This document shows positions 8,617 to 17,951 of a stretch of DNA of 64,000 nucleotides, one piece after another; within the stretch, counting starts at the first letter, position 1, and the number at the start of each line of letters is the position of its first letter. Below the pieces are notes generated by a model. It made no database searches. It was given only the letters and a program-made list of their open reading frames with translations, and was not told where the DNA came from. The translations under genes were made by a program, and so were the position numbers. The DNA comes from Mucilaginibacter sp. cycad4 (GTDB taxonomy: Bacteria > Bacteroidota > Bacteroidia > Sphingobacteriales > Sphingobacteriaceae): positions 3,348,001 to 3,412,000 of the forward strand of contig NZ_CP139559.1 of NCBI RefSeq assembly GCF_034263275.1, written 5' to 3'.

Positions 8617-11600
8617 CTAACTTTCAAGCCAAAGCTGCATCAGCGATATCAGCCTGTCCATATCAACCGGCTTGGTGATATAATCATTGGCGCCGGCCGC
8701 TATACATTTTTCACGGTCGTCTTTCATTGCTTTTGCAGTTAATGCTATTACAGGCAATTTAGCCCATTTGTTTTGTTTGCGGATATGTCTTGTTGCCTCG
8801 TAGCCATCCATTTTAGGCATCATGATATCCATAAGCACTATATCAATATCCTTAATATCTTCAAGCTTAGCTATGGCTTCTTCCCCATCGTTAGCTATCT
8901 CTACATTGAGGTCATAGCTTTGCAGGGCGCTGCTCAGCGCAAAAATGTTACGCATGTCATCATCAACTATGAGCACCTTTTTACCTTTAATGGCATCCTT
9001 GCCTTTAGTCAGCGTTTTAGGTTTAGGCGATGGTGCCTGCTGTGCCGGGGCAATCGCCGTTTCGCTGATCTTGTTCAGGAACAGGTTAACCTCGTCAATC
9101 AGCCTGTCGGATGATTTATTGGTTTTAACCACCATAGCGTTGGCATAGTGCATTAGCCTGTTAACCGATGTTTTATCAAGCTCCATTGCGGTATTGATGA
9201 TAACCGGCAGCGAAGCAAAGCGGTCAACCTCTTTGATCTTATCCAGCAAATCAAGCCCCGAAATATCAGGCAGGTTAAGGTCAAGGATCACACACTGGTA
9301 CTCGTTTTCATGCAGCATCCTGAATGCCGATTCGCCGTCAAAAGCCTGGTCGACAGTTATGCCCTGGCCTTGCATCAGGTCTTTCAATGCCTGGCTTTGA
9401 GCTTTGTGATCTTCAATTAGCAGGATCTGTTTAAACCGGGTGCCGCTTTGTACCATGATATCGGCGAAAAGCTTATCCAGCGTTTCGGTATTGATAGGCT
9501 TCTTCATGAAGTTGATGGCACCTTCCCTCCGTACACGGTTTGCCGCAGCATCCCCGGCCGACATCAGGTGAACCGGGATATGCATCGTATCCTCATCATT
9601 CTTTAACTCCTTCAAAATCTGCCAGCCGTCTTTACCCGGCAGCATAATATCCAGTATCACCGCATCAGGTTTGGCTTCCTTCACAATTTCAACCGCCCGG
9701 GTACCCTCATACACCATAATTGATTTATACCCATGGTCGCGGGCATAATCCTGCAATATGCTGGCAAAATTTTTATCATCCTCAACAATTACAACCAAAG
9801 GCTCTTTGCCTGGATCACGCAGGGCTGCTTTAACAGGGCTCAGGAACTCTGTTACAGGTTTAAAAGTTTCGGCAGTTGGCAATACTTCCTCAATTAAGGC
9901 CGCCGGTGTTAATTTAGCTTCATAAGGCACAGTAAGTACAAATTCGCTGCCTATACCCGGCTCACTGCTCAGGGTTATGCTGCCGCCCAAAAGAAAAGCA
10001 AGCTCACGGCTTATAGATAAGCCTAAACCGGTACCGCCATATTTACGGCTTGTTGAGCCATCTGCCTGCTGAAATGCTTCAAAAATAACTTTTTGCTTAT
10101 CGGCGGGGATCCCGATACCCGAATCTTTGACGGCAAAGCTTATGGTTTTATCTTTAACACCCGGCTTTACATTAATAGCGATGGAGCCATTTTCAGAAGT
10201 AAACTTAAACGCGTTGCTTAACAGGTTCTTGATCACCTGTTCTATACGCACCTTATCGGTAAATATGGTTTGCGGCAGCTGTCTGTCTACACTTGTTGTG
10301 TAATTGATTTTTTTGTTGCTGGCTACTTCGGCAAACAGCATTTCCATATCGCCAACAATATCACTTACCCTAATATCCTCATTTTGCATATCCAGCTTGC
10401 CCGATTCAATCTTGGAAAGGTCGAGGATATCATTGATCAAAGTAAGCAGGTCATTACCGGCGTTGAAGATAACGCTGGCATATTTGATCTGGTCTTCAGA
10501 AAGGTTGGCAGGCTTGTTATCTTTAAGGATCCGTGCCAGTACCAGGATACTGTTAAGCGGCGTGCGCAGCTCATGGCTCATGTTTGCCAAAAACTCCGAT
10601 TTGTACTTGCCCGTGGTTTCCAGCTCTTCAACCTTAAGGTTAATGGCCTGGCGGGCCTGTTCAATGGCCTGGTTCTTTTCTTCAAGCAAACTGGCTTTTT
10701 CTTCCAGTTCGGCATTGGTGGTACGCAGTTCTTCCTGCTGTACCCGAAGTTCTTCTTCTGAGGCCTGGAGCTCTTCCGTTTTCTGAACAAGCTCCTCATT
10801 GGTAACACGCAGTTCTTCCTGTTGTGCTTCCAGCTCTTCGGCCTGCTGCTGGGTTTCCTCGTACAGGTCGTGCATAATGGTACGGGCCTGCGAAGTGTTA
10901 ACAGCTATACCTATATCATTGACAATAGCTAAAATGTATTCAGATTTATTTTTTGAGATCCCTTCATTAAAAGCAACCTCCATTACGCCTTTTAACTTTT
11001 TATCAAAAAAGAAAGGTATAATGAATGATTCGGCCAGTTCAGTTTTTAATACCGACGATGAAAGCTCAAGCTTATCGTTCAGTTTACCTTTTACAACCGC
11101 TGCTTTACCATCTTTGGCTACCTGGCCAAGCCAGCCTTCGGCCATTTGTACCGACTTTTTAACAAAATCAGGATTATGGAAGGCATATGAAGCATAAAGC
11201 TCAAGCCTGTTGCTTGCTTCATTATACAGGTAAAATGTACCTGCCGCAGCATTGGTATAGGTACAAACTTCGGTTAATATATTATTGGATAGTTCTTTTT
11301 CAACCTGCTGGCCTTGCATTTTTTCATTCAGCTGACCGGTTCCGGTAAGCAGCCAGTTTTTGGCTTCGTTATCGGCAAGCACTTTGCCAAGTTCAATATT
11401 AGCAAGCCTGATGTCTTCTTCAATTTTCTTTTGCTGATCAAAGGTTTTTTGAATATAGAAGAACAGCACCAGGATGATGAACAGGAAAACCAGTGAACCG
11501 CATGTAATTATGATTTTAACAAACGTAGATGCTTCCTGCGAGCTTTCCTTCCTGCTGGCTAACAACCGGGTTTCGGTGTTAGTTAAATGATCAATAAGCA

Positions 11601-12066
11601 TACGGATCTGGTCCATATTCTCTTTGCCATTTAAAAACATATTGCGCTGCAACATGTAATCAAGCCCCTGACTTTCGCGCGTTTCAACATTTGTTTTGAG
11701 TATCAGCAATTGCTCCTTTACCAGTTTATTTATCGAATCAACGCGTTTTACCTGTACAGGATTATCCTTCACCAAATCCTTCAAAGTGGCAATACCATCG
11801 GCTATTTTAGGCAACGAAGCGTTATATGGTTCAAGAAATGCCTTGTTATTGGTGGCACCGTAGCCCCGCATACCTGTTTCAGCATCTATCAGATCCTGCA
11901 ATAAACTTGTTGATGTATGAATAACCTTTTGAGTATGATCAACCCAGGTATTATCCTCCTCAAATTGGCGCAGACTGTTAAAAGACAAAATGCCCACCAC
12001 AAAAACAAGGATGATTGATACTACAAAGCCCGCTAAAACCTGCTGGCGGAAGGAAAACTTTAACAT
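8617..12066 (-). CDS. CHASE3-GAF hybrid histidine kinase with three receivers
   Basis: 1149 residues, inner membrane. TM1 at about 12-32, periplasmic CHASE3 at 35-180, TM2 at 185-207, GAF at 250-400. A long coiled coil at 405-490 is rich in EELR/TNEEL heptads. HisKA (EFLANMSHELRTPLNS) is near 500, HATPase (NLLSNAFKF, DSGIGIPADK, GGTGLGLS) at 610-735, and receivers at about 775-890, 900-1010 and 1035-1149, each with a DD pair and a phosphoacceptor Asp (ILDIMLPGKDG, ILDLNLPDISG, LMDIMMPKMDG). The second receiver ends with VVKTNK instead of KP. The glutamate-rich coiled coil is a plausible target for the CheR/CheB pair encoded just downstream. Confidence 0.94.
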   Translation of the reverse strand: MLKFSFRQQVLAGFVVSIILVFVVGILSFNSLRQFEEDNTWVDHTQKVIHTSTSLLQDLIDAETGMRGYGATNNKAFLEPYNASLPKIADGIATLKDLVKDNPVQVKRVDSINKLVKEQLLILKTNVETRESQGLDYMLQRNMFLNGKENMDQIRMLIDHLTNTETRLLASRKESSQEASTFVKIIITCGSLVFLFIILVLFFYIQKTFDQQKKIEEDIRLANIELGKVLADNEAKNWLLTGTGQLNEKMQGQQVEKELSNNILTEVCTYTNAAAGTFYLYNEASNRLELYASYAFHNPDFVKKSVQMAEGWLGQVAKDGKAAVVKGKLNDKLELSSSVLKTELAESFIIPFFFDKKLKGVMEVAFNEGISKNKSEYILAIVNDIGIAVNTSQARTIMHDLYEETQQQAEELEAQQEELRVTNEELVQKTEELQASEEELRVQQEELRTTNAELEEKASLLEEKNQAIEQARQAINLKVEELETTGKYKSEFLANMSHELRTPLNSILVLARILKDNKPANLSEDQIKYASVIFNAGNDLLTLINDILDLSKIESGKLDMQNEDIRVSDIVGDMEMLFAEVASNKKINYTTSVDRQLPQTIFTDKVRIEQVIKNLLSNAFKFTSENGSIAINVKPGVKDKTISFAVKDSGIGIPADKQKVIFEAFQQADGSTSRKYGGTGLGLSISRELAFLLGGSITLSSEPGIGSEFVLTVPYEAKLTPAALIEEVLPTAETFKPVTEFLSPVKAALRDPGKEPLVVIVEDDKNFASILQDYARDHGYKSIMVYEGTRAVEIVKEAKPDAVILDIMLPGKDGWQILKELKNDEDTMHIPVHLMSAGDAAANRVRREGAINFMKKPINTETLDKLFADIMVQSGTRFKQILLIEDHKAQSQALKDLMQGQGITVDQAFDGESAFRMLHENEYQCVILDLNLPDISGLDLLDKIKEVDRFASLPVIINTAMELDKTSVNRLMHYANAMVVKTNKSSDRLIDEVNLFLNKISETAIAPAQQAPSPKPKTLTKGKDAIKGKKVLIVDDDMRNIFALSSALQSYDLNVEIANDGEEAIAKLEDIKDIDIVLMDIMMPKMDGYEATRHIRKQNKWAKLPVIALTAKAMKDDREKCIAAGANDYITKPVDMDRLISLMQLWLES

Positions 12067-12153
12067 TAGGTATTCGTATTAATCTGAATTACAAATATGT
12101 TTAAAAAAAAGCTGTAATGTTAATATTACAGCTAATTAAACATACCAGGAATA

Positions 12154-12591
12154 TTAACTTGCTATCGTGGTATCGGTAGTGTTTGATATAAAAACCTTAG
12201 GACGGCTGCTTAAAGCACCTATTAATGCCAAAACCGGACCAGCAAACATCACATACCAGCCCCATTGAAATTTGAGCTGGCTGGTTAAAAACCTGTTAAT
12301 ACCTTTAAACGGAATAAAGCTGAATGCCGAATTCACTTTTAAAATAGCAGCAATCAGCAGCAATACAACAAGCCCTACTGACAGCCAGGCAGCCACACGC
12401 ATAATTTTGGCCTGGTTTAGGAACGATACAATAATACCAACAACAGCCACCAGTAAAAGTACCAGGCCATAAGGCTGGTTAAGCTTGTAAATATTCCAGC
12501 TGGTTACATGGAATACCCGCAGCAAGGGGCAATAGGTTGCGGCAAACAGCAGGGTAAACCCTGCAAATGATAAAATTGAGCTAAGGCGCAT
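12154..12591 (-). CDS. Conserved hypothetical membrane protein, four TM
   Basis: 145 residues. Four hydrophobic helices: SILSFAGFTLLFAATYCPLL, PYGLVLLLVAVVGIIVSFL, WLSVGLVVLLLIAAILKV and GWYVMFAGPVLALIGAL. It resembles small integral membrane proteins of unassigned function common in Sphingobacteriaceae; no catalytic residues are evident. It lies 9 nt downstream of gldC on the same strand, so the two are probably co-transcribed. Confidence 0.8.
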   Translation of the reverse strand: MRLSSILSFAGFTLLFAATYCPLLRVFHVTSWNIYKLNQPYGLVLLLVAVVGIIVSFLNQAKIMRVAAWLSVGLVVLLLIAAILKVNSAFSFIPFKGINRFLTSQLKFQWGWYVMFAGPVLALIGALSSRPKVFISNTTDTTIAS

Positions 12592-12600
12592 ATTAGGTTG

Positions 12601-12933
12601 TTATTTTTGTGTTATTTCCATCTTATCGGCAAAGTGGGCACAATAGTCGCGCAGGTCTTCAACAATATTTTTCTCGCCGGTTGCGCGTAAAAAGCTGTCG
12701 CCCATGGTTTGCAGGGTTTCATAAAAAAAGCGCTTCATTTCATCAACGGGCATATCCTTTGTCCAAAGGTCAATGCGCAGGGTATTTTTATAGCTTTGGT
12801 CCCAAAGGGCAAGCATCATTGATTTTACGGGCAATGCCTCTTTATTGTTTGAGTCGGTTGATTCCCAAAGGATATGTTCAGGAACATTATTATCATCAAG
12901 CGTAACGGTAAGCTTTATTTCAGCAGTTTTCAT
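12601..12933 (-). CDS. gldC: Gliding motility protein GldC homologue
   Basis: 110 residues. The whole length matches the GldC type: KLTVTLDDNNVPEHILWESTD, then an MMLALWDQSYKNTLRIDLWTKDMPVDEMKRFFYET core. GldC is a small cytoplasmic protein needed for normal gliding in Flavobacterium, where it acts with GldB. Many non-gliding Bacteroidetes keep it. No gldB is present here. It forms a small minus-strand run with the helicase, an 88-residue membrane protein and the 145-residue membrane protein. Confidence 0.9.
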   Translation of the reverse strand: MKTAEIKLTVTLDDNNVPEHILWESTDSNNKEALPVKSMMLALWDQSYKNTLRIDLWTKDMPVDEMKRFFYETLQTMGDSFLRATGEKNIVEDLRDYCAHFADKMEITQK

Positions 12934-12941
12934 TTCAAAAT

Positions 12942-13208
12942 TTATTTAACAAGTAAGAATATAATTATAACCAGAACAATGAAAAATGTCTCCACCATCC
13001 ATATTTTTTTGGTTTCAATAAAAAAGTTGCGGAACATGATATCAATCACAAAAACCACAAAGGCAAACAACAAAAAGATCCAGCCTATGGTGCCTCCCCA
13101 ATGCTCAAGCGGTCGCCCGGCTATACCGGCCCCATAAATAAAAACATAGGCTGCCACCGCTACCAAAAACGCGGTAAAAAAGTTTAAAGGGGTAAATCTG
13201 AATTTCAT
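12942..13208 (-). CDS. Small hypothetical membrane protein, three TM
   Basis: 88 residues with hydrophobic segments FFTAFLVAVAAYVFIYGAGI, IGWIFLLFAFVVFVIDIMF and FIVLVIIIFLLVK. The positive residues after the second segment (FFIETKKIW) suggest topology but not function. Spacing to the helicase stop upstream is 9 nt and to gldC downstream is 8 nt, consistent with one operon. Confidence 0.78.
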   Translation of the reverse strand: MKFRFTPLNFFTAFLVAVAAYVFIYGAGIAGRPLEHWGGTIGWIFLLFAFVVFVIDIMFRNFFIETKKIWMVETFFIVLVIIIFLLVK

Positions 13209-13217
13209 TGATGGGGC

Positions 13218-14570
13218 TTAGTGTCTTTTTTTGCTTTTGGATGATCGGCCTGTACCCTGCCTTGCTGCCTTTGAGCCATATTTGGCCTTGTCTTTATTGG
13301 CATCAAACTTTTTACGCTGGTTGAGGGATTTCTTTTCGTGGAAAGCGCCTTTAAAATCGGGGTCTTCTTTGCGCTTTTGCATATCTATTTCCCGGGCCTG
13401 GTCCTGGCGTTCTTCATAAGGGGTTTCCTCAATAAACACATCGCCCGGAATGTTTTCGACAGGAATAGTTTGCTTGATAAGCTTTTCTATCTTGCGGATA
13501 TAGTATTCTTCGGACGGTGTAGCGAAAGTAATGGCCTCGCCTGATTGTAATGCACGGCCCGTGCGGCCAATCCTGTGCACATAATCCTCGATAACCACCG
13601 GCACGTCAAAATTGATCACATGGCTTACATGGCTCACATCAATACCGCGCGATGCCACATCAGTAGCTACCAGGATCTTCACTTCATCGTTTTTAAACGA
13701 ATTGATGGAATTGATCCTCGTATTTTGCCCTTTATTGGCGTGTAATACCTTCACGTCCTGTTCGCCAAATTTGCGGGTCAGGAATTTAAAAACATCCTCG
13801 GCTACCGCCCGGGTTTTACAGAAAACTATCAGCTTGGTGATATCGCCCTCATTATCGAGCAGTTTTTTGAGCAGGTTTATTTTGGTTTTGATATTGGGCA
13901 CATGGTATAAATGCTGGTTAACCGTTTGTGCCGGCGTAGCCTGCGGGGTAACTTCAATAACCGTCGGAAACTCCAGGAAATTGGCCGAAAGCTGGTGTAC
14001 CTTTTCGCTCATCGTAGCCGAAAAAAGCAGGTTTTGCCTTTTTACCGGCACCACTTCCAGGATGCGGTTTATCTGGGGCATAAAACCCATATCCATCATT
14101 TTATCGGCCTCATCCAAAACCAGTACCTGCAGTGTTTTGGTTACGATATGCCCGGCAAGGTAAATATCCATAAAACGGCCTGGAGAAGCCACAATGATAT
14201 CTACCCCTTTTTTGATTTGCTCAATTTGTGTTTTAGGGCCGATACCGCCATAAAGCACCACCACACGCAGATCAGTATTAGCAGCAAAAATTTTTACATT
14301 TTCTTCAATCTGCATGGCCAGCTCACGCGTAGGCGAAATGATGAGCGCCCGGGCATGTTCACCCTGTGCATATTTAAGCTTCATGATAATGGGCAATACG
14401 TAGGCCGCCGTTTTACCGGTGCCTGTTTGCGCTATACCCATCACATCCTGCCCGTTCAAAATAGGCGGGATAGCTTTTTGCTGGATAGGCGTAGCTTCGG
14501 TATAACCGGCATCGGCTATCGCGTTCAGGATTTGCCGGTTAAAATTAAAATCTTCAAAGTTTACAGCCAT
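13218..14570 (-). CDS. rhlE: DEAD-box ATP-dependent RNA helicase, RhlE type
   Basis: 450 residues from the ATG at 14570; an upstream in-frame start at 14606 adds only 12 unlikely residues. All DEAD motifs are visible: Q motif (TPIQQKAIP), motif I (AQTGTGKT), Ia (PTRELA), II (DEAD), III (SAT), IV (VFCKT), V (ATDVASRGID), VI (HRIGRTGR). The tail after residue 390 is basic and low-complexity (KKSLNQRKKFDANKDKAKYGSKAARQ), as in RhlE helicases that bind ribosomal or mRNA structures. Cytoplasmic role in RNA remodelling at low temperature or ribosome assembly is the usual one. Confidence 0.95.
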   Translation of the reverse strand: MAVNFEDFNFNRQILNAIADAGYTEATPIQQKAIPPILNGQDVMGIAQTGTGKTAAYVLPIIMKLKYAQGEHARALIISPTRELAMQIEENVKIFAANTDLRVVVLYGGIGPKTQIEQIKKGVDIIVASPGRFMDIYLAGHIVTKTLQVLVLDEADKMMDMGFMPQINRILEVVPVKRQNLLFSATMSEKVHQLSANFLEFPTVIEVTPQATPAQTVNQHLYHVPNIKTKINLLKKLLDNEGDITKLIVFCKTRAVAEDVFKFLTRKFGEQDVKVLHANKGQNTRINSINSFKNDEVKILVATDVASRGIDVSHVSHVINFDVPVVIEDYVHRIGRTGRALQSGEAITFATPSEEYYIRKIEKLIKQTIPVENIPGDVFIEETPYEERQDQAREIDMQKRKEDPDFKGAFHEKKSLNQRKKFDANKDKAKYGSKAARQGTGRSSKSKKRH

Positions 14571-14865
14571 GCCGCAAAGATAGGCTTTTTGTTGAAGTAG
14601 GAACAATTGCCCAAAACATGGCGGTGTCAGGAATTGGATAGAAGCAGGAAGTCAAGAGGCAGGAAACAAGATGGTTTGTGGTGAATTGGAGAAGTAAGAA
14701 AGCAGGAGTCAGGAAACAAGACCGACAATACTATCGGCAAGCATAAATCTCTAAATTTATTATTAATACATCTGCAACCTTTTTTAGGTTACTAACATCT
14801 TCATTTAATATTCGTATTTTATACTTCCTCCATATATCTCTAATATAAATTACTTTTTAATTGAG
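14571..14865. other. Spacer with degenerate AGGAAACAAGA words
   Basis: Contains repeated purine-rich words (GCAGGAAGTCAAGAGGCAGG, GCAGGAGTCAGGAAACAAGA) like those near 24733-24770. No gene is visible. The last 120 nt are AT-rich and must hold the promoter of the S41 peptidase. Confidence 0.5.
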
Positions 14866-16353
14866 ATGAAAAGAATAATGACTATTGCCTTGCTGGCATT
14901 TCTTGAATTTTATTTTGTTCAATCAATTGCCCAAACAACTCATCCGGCAGGAAATAACCGGCTATTTACTCCTGTACAATTACAGCAAGATTATCGGGTA
15001 TTGATTAAAACTTTACAGGAAGCCTATCCAAGCACCTATCGTTATAATACTAAAAATGACCTGGATAGGTTTTTTAAAGATAATCTGGATAAGCTTCGCC
15101 GCCCAATGACAGAAAAACAATTTTATCCTTTTATTGCTGCTACCGCAGCAATAATGAAAGATGAGCATATAATTCCAACCCCGTCAGATGCCTACTATAA
15201 TGAAGTGTATAAGAAGCTGACGCGATTTTTACCATTTAATTTCAAAGTGATAAAAGGCAAAATGTACGTTTACAAAAGTGCATGCCCGTATTTAAAAACA
15301 GGGGATGAAATTATTACTATAGATGGTGTCGGGGCCGAAAGTATCATACAAAAACTTATTAAGTATCTCCATCGCGATGGTTATATAAATACATTTTTGT
15401 ACCGTCATTTAGAGGATTTTTCACCAACTCAAAATGAAAATATTTTCGACCTGGATTATCCGTTTTTCTATAATTTAAAGAATAAAATAACTTTAAAGAT
15501 CAGGAAGCAAAAGGGCGAAGTATTAGATATCAACTGCAAGCCGCTATATTTTAAAGAGTATTCGGAATTTTATCGGAAACGAAATACCCATGAGCCACCC
15601 TTAATATTTAAATTCTTAACCAAAGATATCGCCTTCTTAAACATCAGCTCTTTTCATACTACTTATCGCGAATCATTTAAACAGGATTTTGACAAGTTGT
15701 TTGAGAACGTTTTTAACCAGCTTGATAGTAATAAAACCCCTAATTTAATACTTGATTTAAGGCGCTGCGAAGGTGGCGATAATTCTTATTTGCTGTTATT
15801 ATCCTATTTAATGAACAAACCATTTCGCGTATTTGATTATATCGAAGTTGCTTACAGTGGCCTGCCATCTACCTCTGAATATTTTGAAAATACTGAAAAC
15901 GCATTTTTCATCGACTCGCTTTTATATCGAAATAAATCAGGAATGTATCGGTTAAAAAGTAAATATGAGCCAACTATAGCCGGATACACTGATACTTATC
16001 CCCAACCCCATTATTTTAAAGGAAAGATATACGTGCTTACAAGTGGGGCTACAGGCTCCGCTGCGGGTATTTTATCAAGTATTTTGAGAAACAGTAAACG
16101 TGCAGTTTTCATTGGTGAAGAAACGGGGGGAGCAATGGAAGGACCAACTTCTCTGAACATACCCATTTTGATACTGCCAAACTCTAAAATTAAAATTGAA
16201 ATTCCATTGATCAGGTTGCAATTAGCTGTTAAATATTCAAAGGGGAGAGGTGTAATACCTGAATATGAGGTACAGCCAACAATAAAGGATTTAATTAATA
16301 ATACCGATACACAACTTAATTATACTTTAAGATTAATTAACAAAAAACAATAA
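14866..16353 (+). CDS. S41-family (C-terminal processing) peptidase, secreted
   Basis: 495 residues with a signal peptide (MKRIMTIALLAFLEFYFVQSIAQ). A middle segment (YKSACPYLKTGDEIITIDGVGAESI) is PDZ-like. The C-terminal region (LILDLRRCEGGDN, then LTSGATGSAAGILSSIL and GEETGGAMEGPT) is a Peptidase_S41 core. The nucleophile serine is likely in TSGATGSAAG; the catalytic lysine is not obvious. The gene is AT-richer than its neighbours. A hairpin terminator overlaps the stop codon. The substrate cannot be told from sequence. Confidence 0.85.
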   Translation: MKRIMTIALLAFLEFYFVQSIAQTTHPAGNNRLFTPVQLQQDYRVLIKTLQEAYPSTYRYNTKNDLDRFFKDNLDKLRRPMTEKQFYPFIAATAAIMKDEHIIPTPSDAYYNEVYKKLTRFLPFNFKVIKGKMYVYKSACPYLKTGDEIITIDGVGAESIIQKLIKYLHRDGYINTFLYRHLEDFSPTQNENIFDLDYPFFYNLKNKITLKIRKQKGEVLDINCKPLYFKEYSEFYRKRNTHEPPLIFKFLTKDIAFLNISSFHTTYRESFKQDFDKLFENVFNQLDSNKTPNLILDLRRCEGGDNSYLLLLSYLMNKPFRVFDYIEVAYSGLPSTSEYFENTENAFFIDSLLYRNKSGMYRLKSKYEPTIAGYTDTYPQPHYFKGKIYVLTSGATGSAAGILSSILRNSKRAVFIGEETGGAMEGPTSLNIPILILPNSKIKIEIPLIRLQLAVKYSKGRGVIPEYEVQPTIKDLINNTDTQLNYTLRLINKKQ

Positions 16354-16379
16354 ACCCAGCCAGTTTGGCCGGGTTTATT
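16349..16379 (+). terminator. Intrinsic terminator after the S41 peptidase
   Basis: AATAAACCC (16349-16357) pairs with GGGTTTATT (16371-16379), with an inner GCC/GGC, followed by GTTTTCC. The left arm contains the stop codon. Confidence 0.75.
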
Positions 16380-16431
16380 GTTTTCCTGGATGTAATTCAG
16401 TCGAACAAATTGAATGATCAATAAAAAAGGA

Positions 16432-17316
16432 TCAGGCGTTGTATGCTCCTGCAAACTCTTTGGCAAAATCCTGCAAACTCACTTTGCCGGATACTGCGGG
16501 CTTGTGCTTGTCATAATCCTCCCAAATTTTCGCGCTGCGTACCGCCGTACCCATCTCAACAAAGTTGCGGGTCATTTCGGGTGGAACACCTGCCTGCTGC
16601 AAACCCTCTGTAAGCTGTTCATCGCTAAATTCTATCCAGGGCAAACCTGGGTTACCAATAGCCTGGCCTAAAACAGCAGCCACTTCACCGGTTGTCGATT
16701 CATCACTTACAATATAACGAACGCTTTTGCTGCTAAACTCCTGCTCCAATTCTTCGGCAATGGCGGCGGCAATATCCCTGGGATGTACCATGATGAGCCT
16801 TGTATCTGCCGGGTAGTTCGATCCGATGATCCCCTGGTGCTTAATAAGCGGGATATTACTGTAAAAATTGATGTAGAAGAATGGCGCGCGGATAAACTTA
16901 ACTGCTACACCATCCAGCGCACTTAAAACCCCCTCAACATCGTGCATCCCTTTTATCGGCCCTACCCCACTATCCAAATGCGCACCGATGCTGCTTAGCG
17001 CAACTACCTTTTTTATTCCCGAACGTTTGATAGCCTCCGCATAACTTTTACCGGTTTCATTTTGATATGCTCTTAAACTTTCGGCACTAAAGCTTGGTGG
17101 TACCATAGCGTAAAGCGCATCGGCACCAGTAAACGTTCCGGTCAAAAAATCGGCATCGGTTAATGAACCAATTGCAGCTTTGGCGCCCAGCGCTTCAATA
17201 TCTGTCACTTTATCGGCACTGCTGCTGATTACTGTTACGTTATGCCCTGCGGCAACCAAAGTTTGTGTTAATGGTTTGCTTATATTACCTGTTGAACCTG
17301 TTACTATAATTTTCAT
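16432..17316 (-). CDS. NmrA-like/SDR-a5 NAD(P)H-binding oxidoreductase
   Basis: 294 residues. N-terminal Rossmann motif TGSTGNISKPLTQTL (GxxGxxG) at residues 6-20, then the SIGAHLDSGVGPIKGMHDVEGVL region typical of NmrA/quinone oxidoreductase 2-like proteins. These act as NADPH sensors or quinone/azo reductases in the cytosol. It is divergent from an HxlR regulator gene with only about 80 nt between, an arrangement seen for redox-responsive YtfG/QorB-like genes controlled by HxlR/YtfH types. The regulator probably controls it. Confidence 0.88.
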   Translation of the reverse strand: MKIIVTGSTGNISKPLTQTLVAAGHNVTVISSSADKVTDIEALGAKAAIGSLTDADFLTGTFTGADALYAMVPPSFSAESLRAYQNETGKSYAEAIKRSGIKKVVALSSIGAHLDSGVGPIKGMHDVEGVLSALDGVAVKFIRAPFFYINFYSNIPLIKHQGIIGSNYPADTRLIMVHPRDIAAAIAEELEQEFSSKSVRYIVSDESTTGEVAAVLGQAIGNPGLPWIEFSDEQLTEGLQQAGVPPEMTRNFVEMGTAVRSAKIWEDYDKHKPAVSGKVSLQDFAKEFAGAYNA

Positions 17317-17396
17317 GATTACTTGTTTTTTGTTGATGACAAAGGTATTTTTGTACTTACTTTTTTACAAGTACTTACCCTAAAGTATGTATCATC

Positions 17397-17843
17397 ATGA
17401 CTGCGATAAAAGAAAGCTCGACCATACAGGAAAACAAACAAGCCGCATTTAAAGAATGCCCGGTAACCTATGTAATGGAACGCATAAGCGGCTATTGGAA
17501 GCCTATCATTTTGTTTCACTTGCTGGCTGGCAGCAAACGTTACAGCGAATTAAAAAAGTCTATCCCAACTATTACCGAGAAAATGCTGATCCAGCACCTG
17601 AAACAACTGGAAGCAGCCGGGCTCGTGGTAAGGGAAGCGAAGCCTGTTGTACCACCGTATGTAACCTACCGGCTCAGTGAAACGGGCATGGGTTTGCGAC
17701 CGGTAATGTACGCGATGGCTAAATGGGCGGTTGAGGATAGCGAAGCAAATGGCAAGGCCATTTACAGAAGTTTGGGAGACTTTCCAATAGAGCAGGAGAT
17801 CGCTAACGCTATAGAAGCTTACGAAGTTTCAAAAACTTTGTAA
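17397..17843 (+). CDS. HxlR-family winged-helix transcriptional regulator
   Basis: 148 residues. The HxlR signature is clear: CPVTYVMERISGYWKPIILFHLLAGSKRY is the start of the winged helix with the conserved cysteine (residue 20), then ELKKSIPTITEKMLIQHLKQLEAAGLV is the recognition helix and wing. Members sense electrophiles or quinones, often through that cysteine. It is divergent from the NmrA-like oxidoreductase, its likely target. Some 17 residues precede the domain and include a second candidate region for start choice, but the ATG at 17397 is the only good one. Confidence 0.92.
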   Translation: MTAIKESSTIQENKQAAFKECPVTYVMERISGYWKPIILFHLLAGSKRYSELKKSIPTITEKMLIQHLKQLEAAGLVVREAKPVVPPYVTYRLSETGMGLRPVMYAMAKWAVEDSEANGKAIYRSLGDFPIEQEIANAIEAYEVSKTL

Positions 17844-17951
17844 GTTTGAACCATATCAAACAAATCCGAAATCGAACATCCCAAACGGCATAGCCCTCTT
17901 GAACACCGTTGAAAGAACAATTAAATTGTGAAAAATCCGAAATCAAAACCC

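Noticed and set aside
10270..10808. Long frames opposite the CHASE3 kinase coiled coil
   Set aside because: They are antisense shadows of a low-complexity Glu/Leu-rich coding region.
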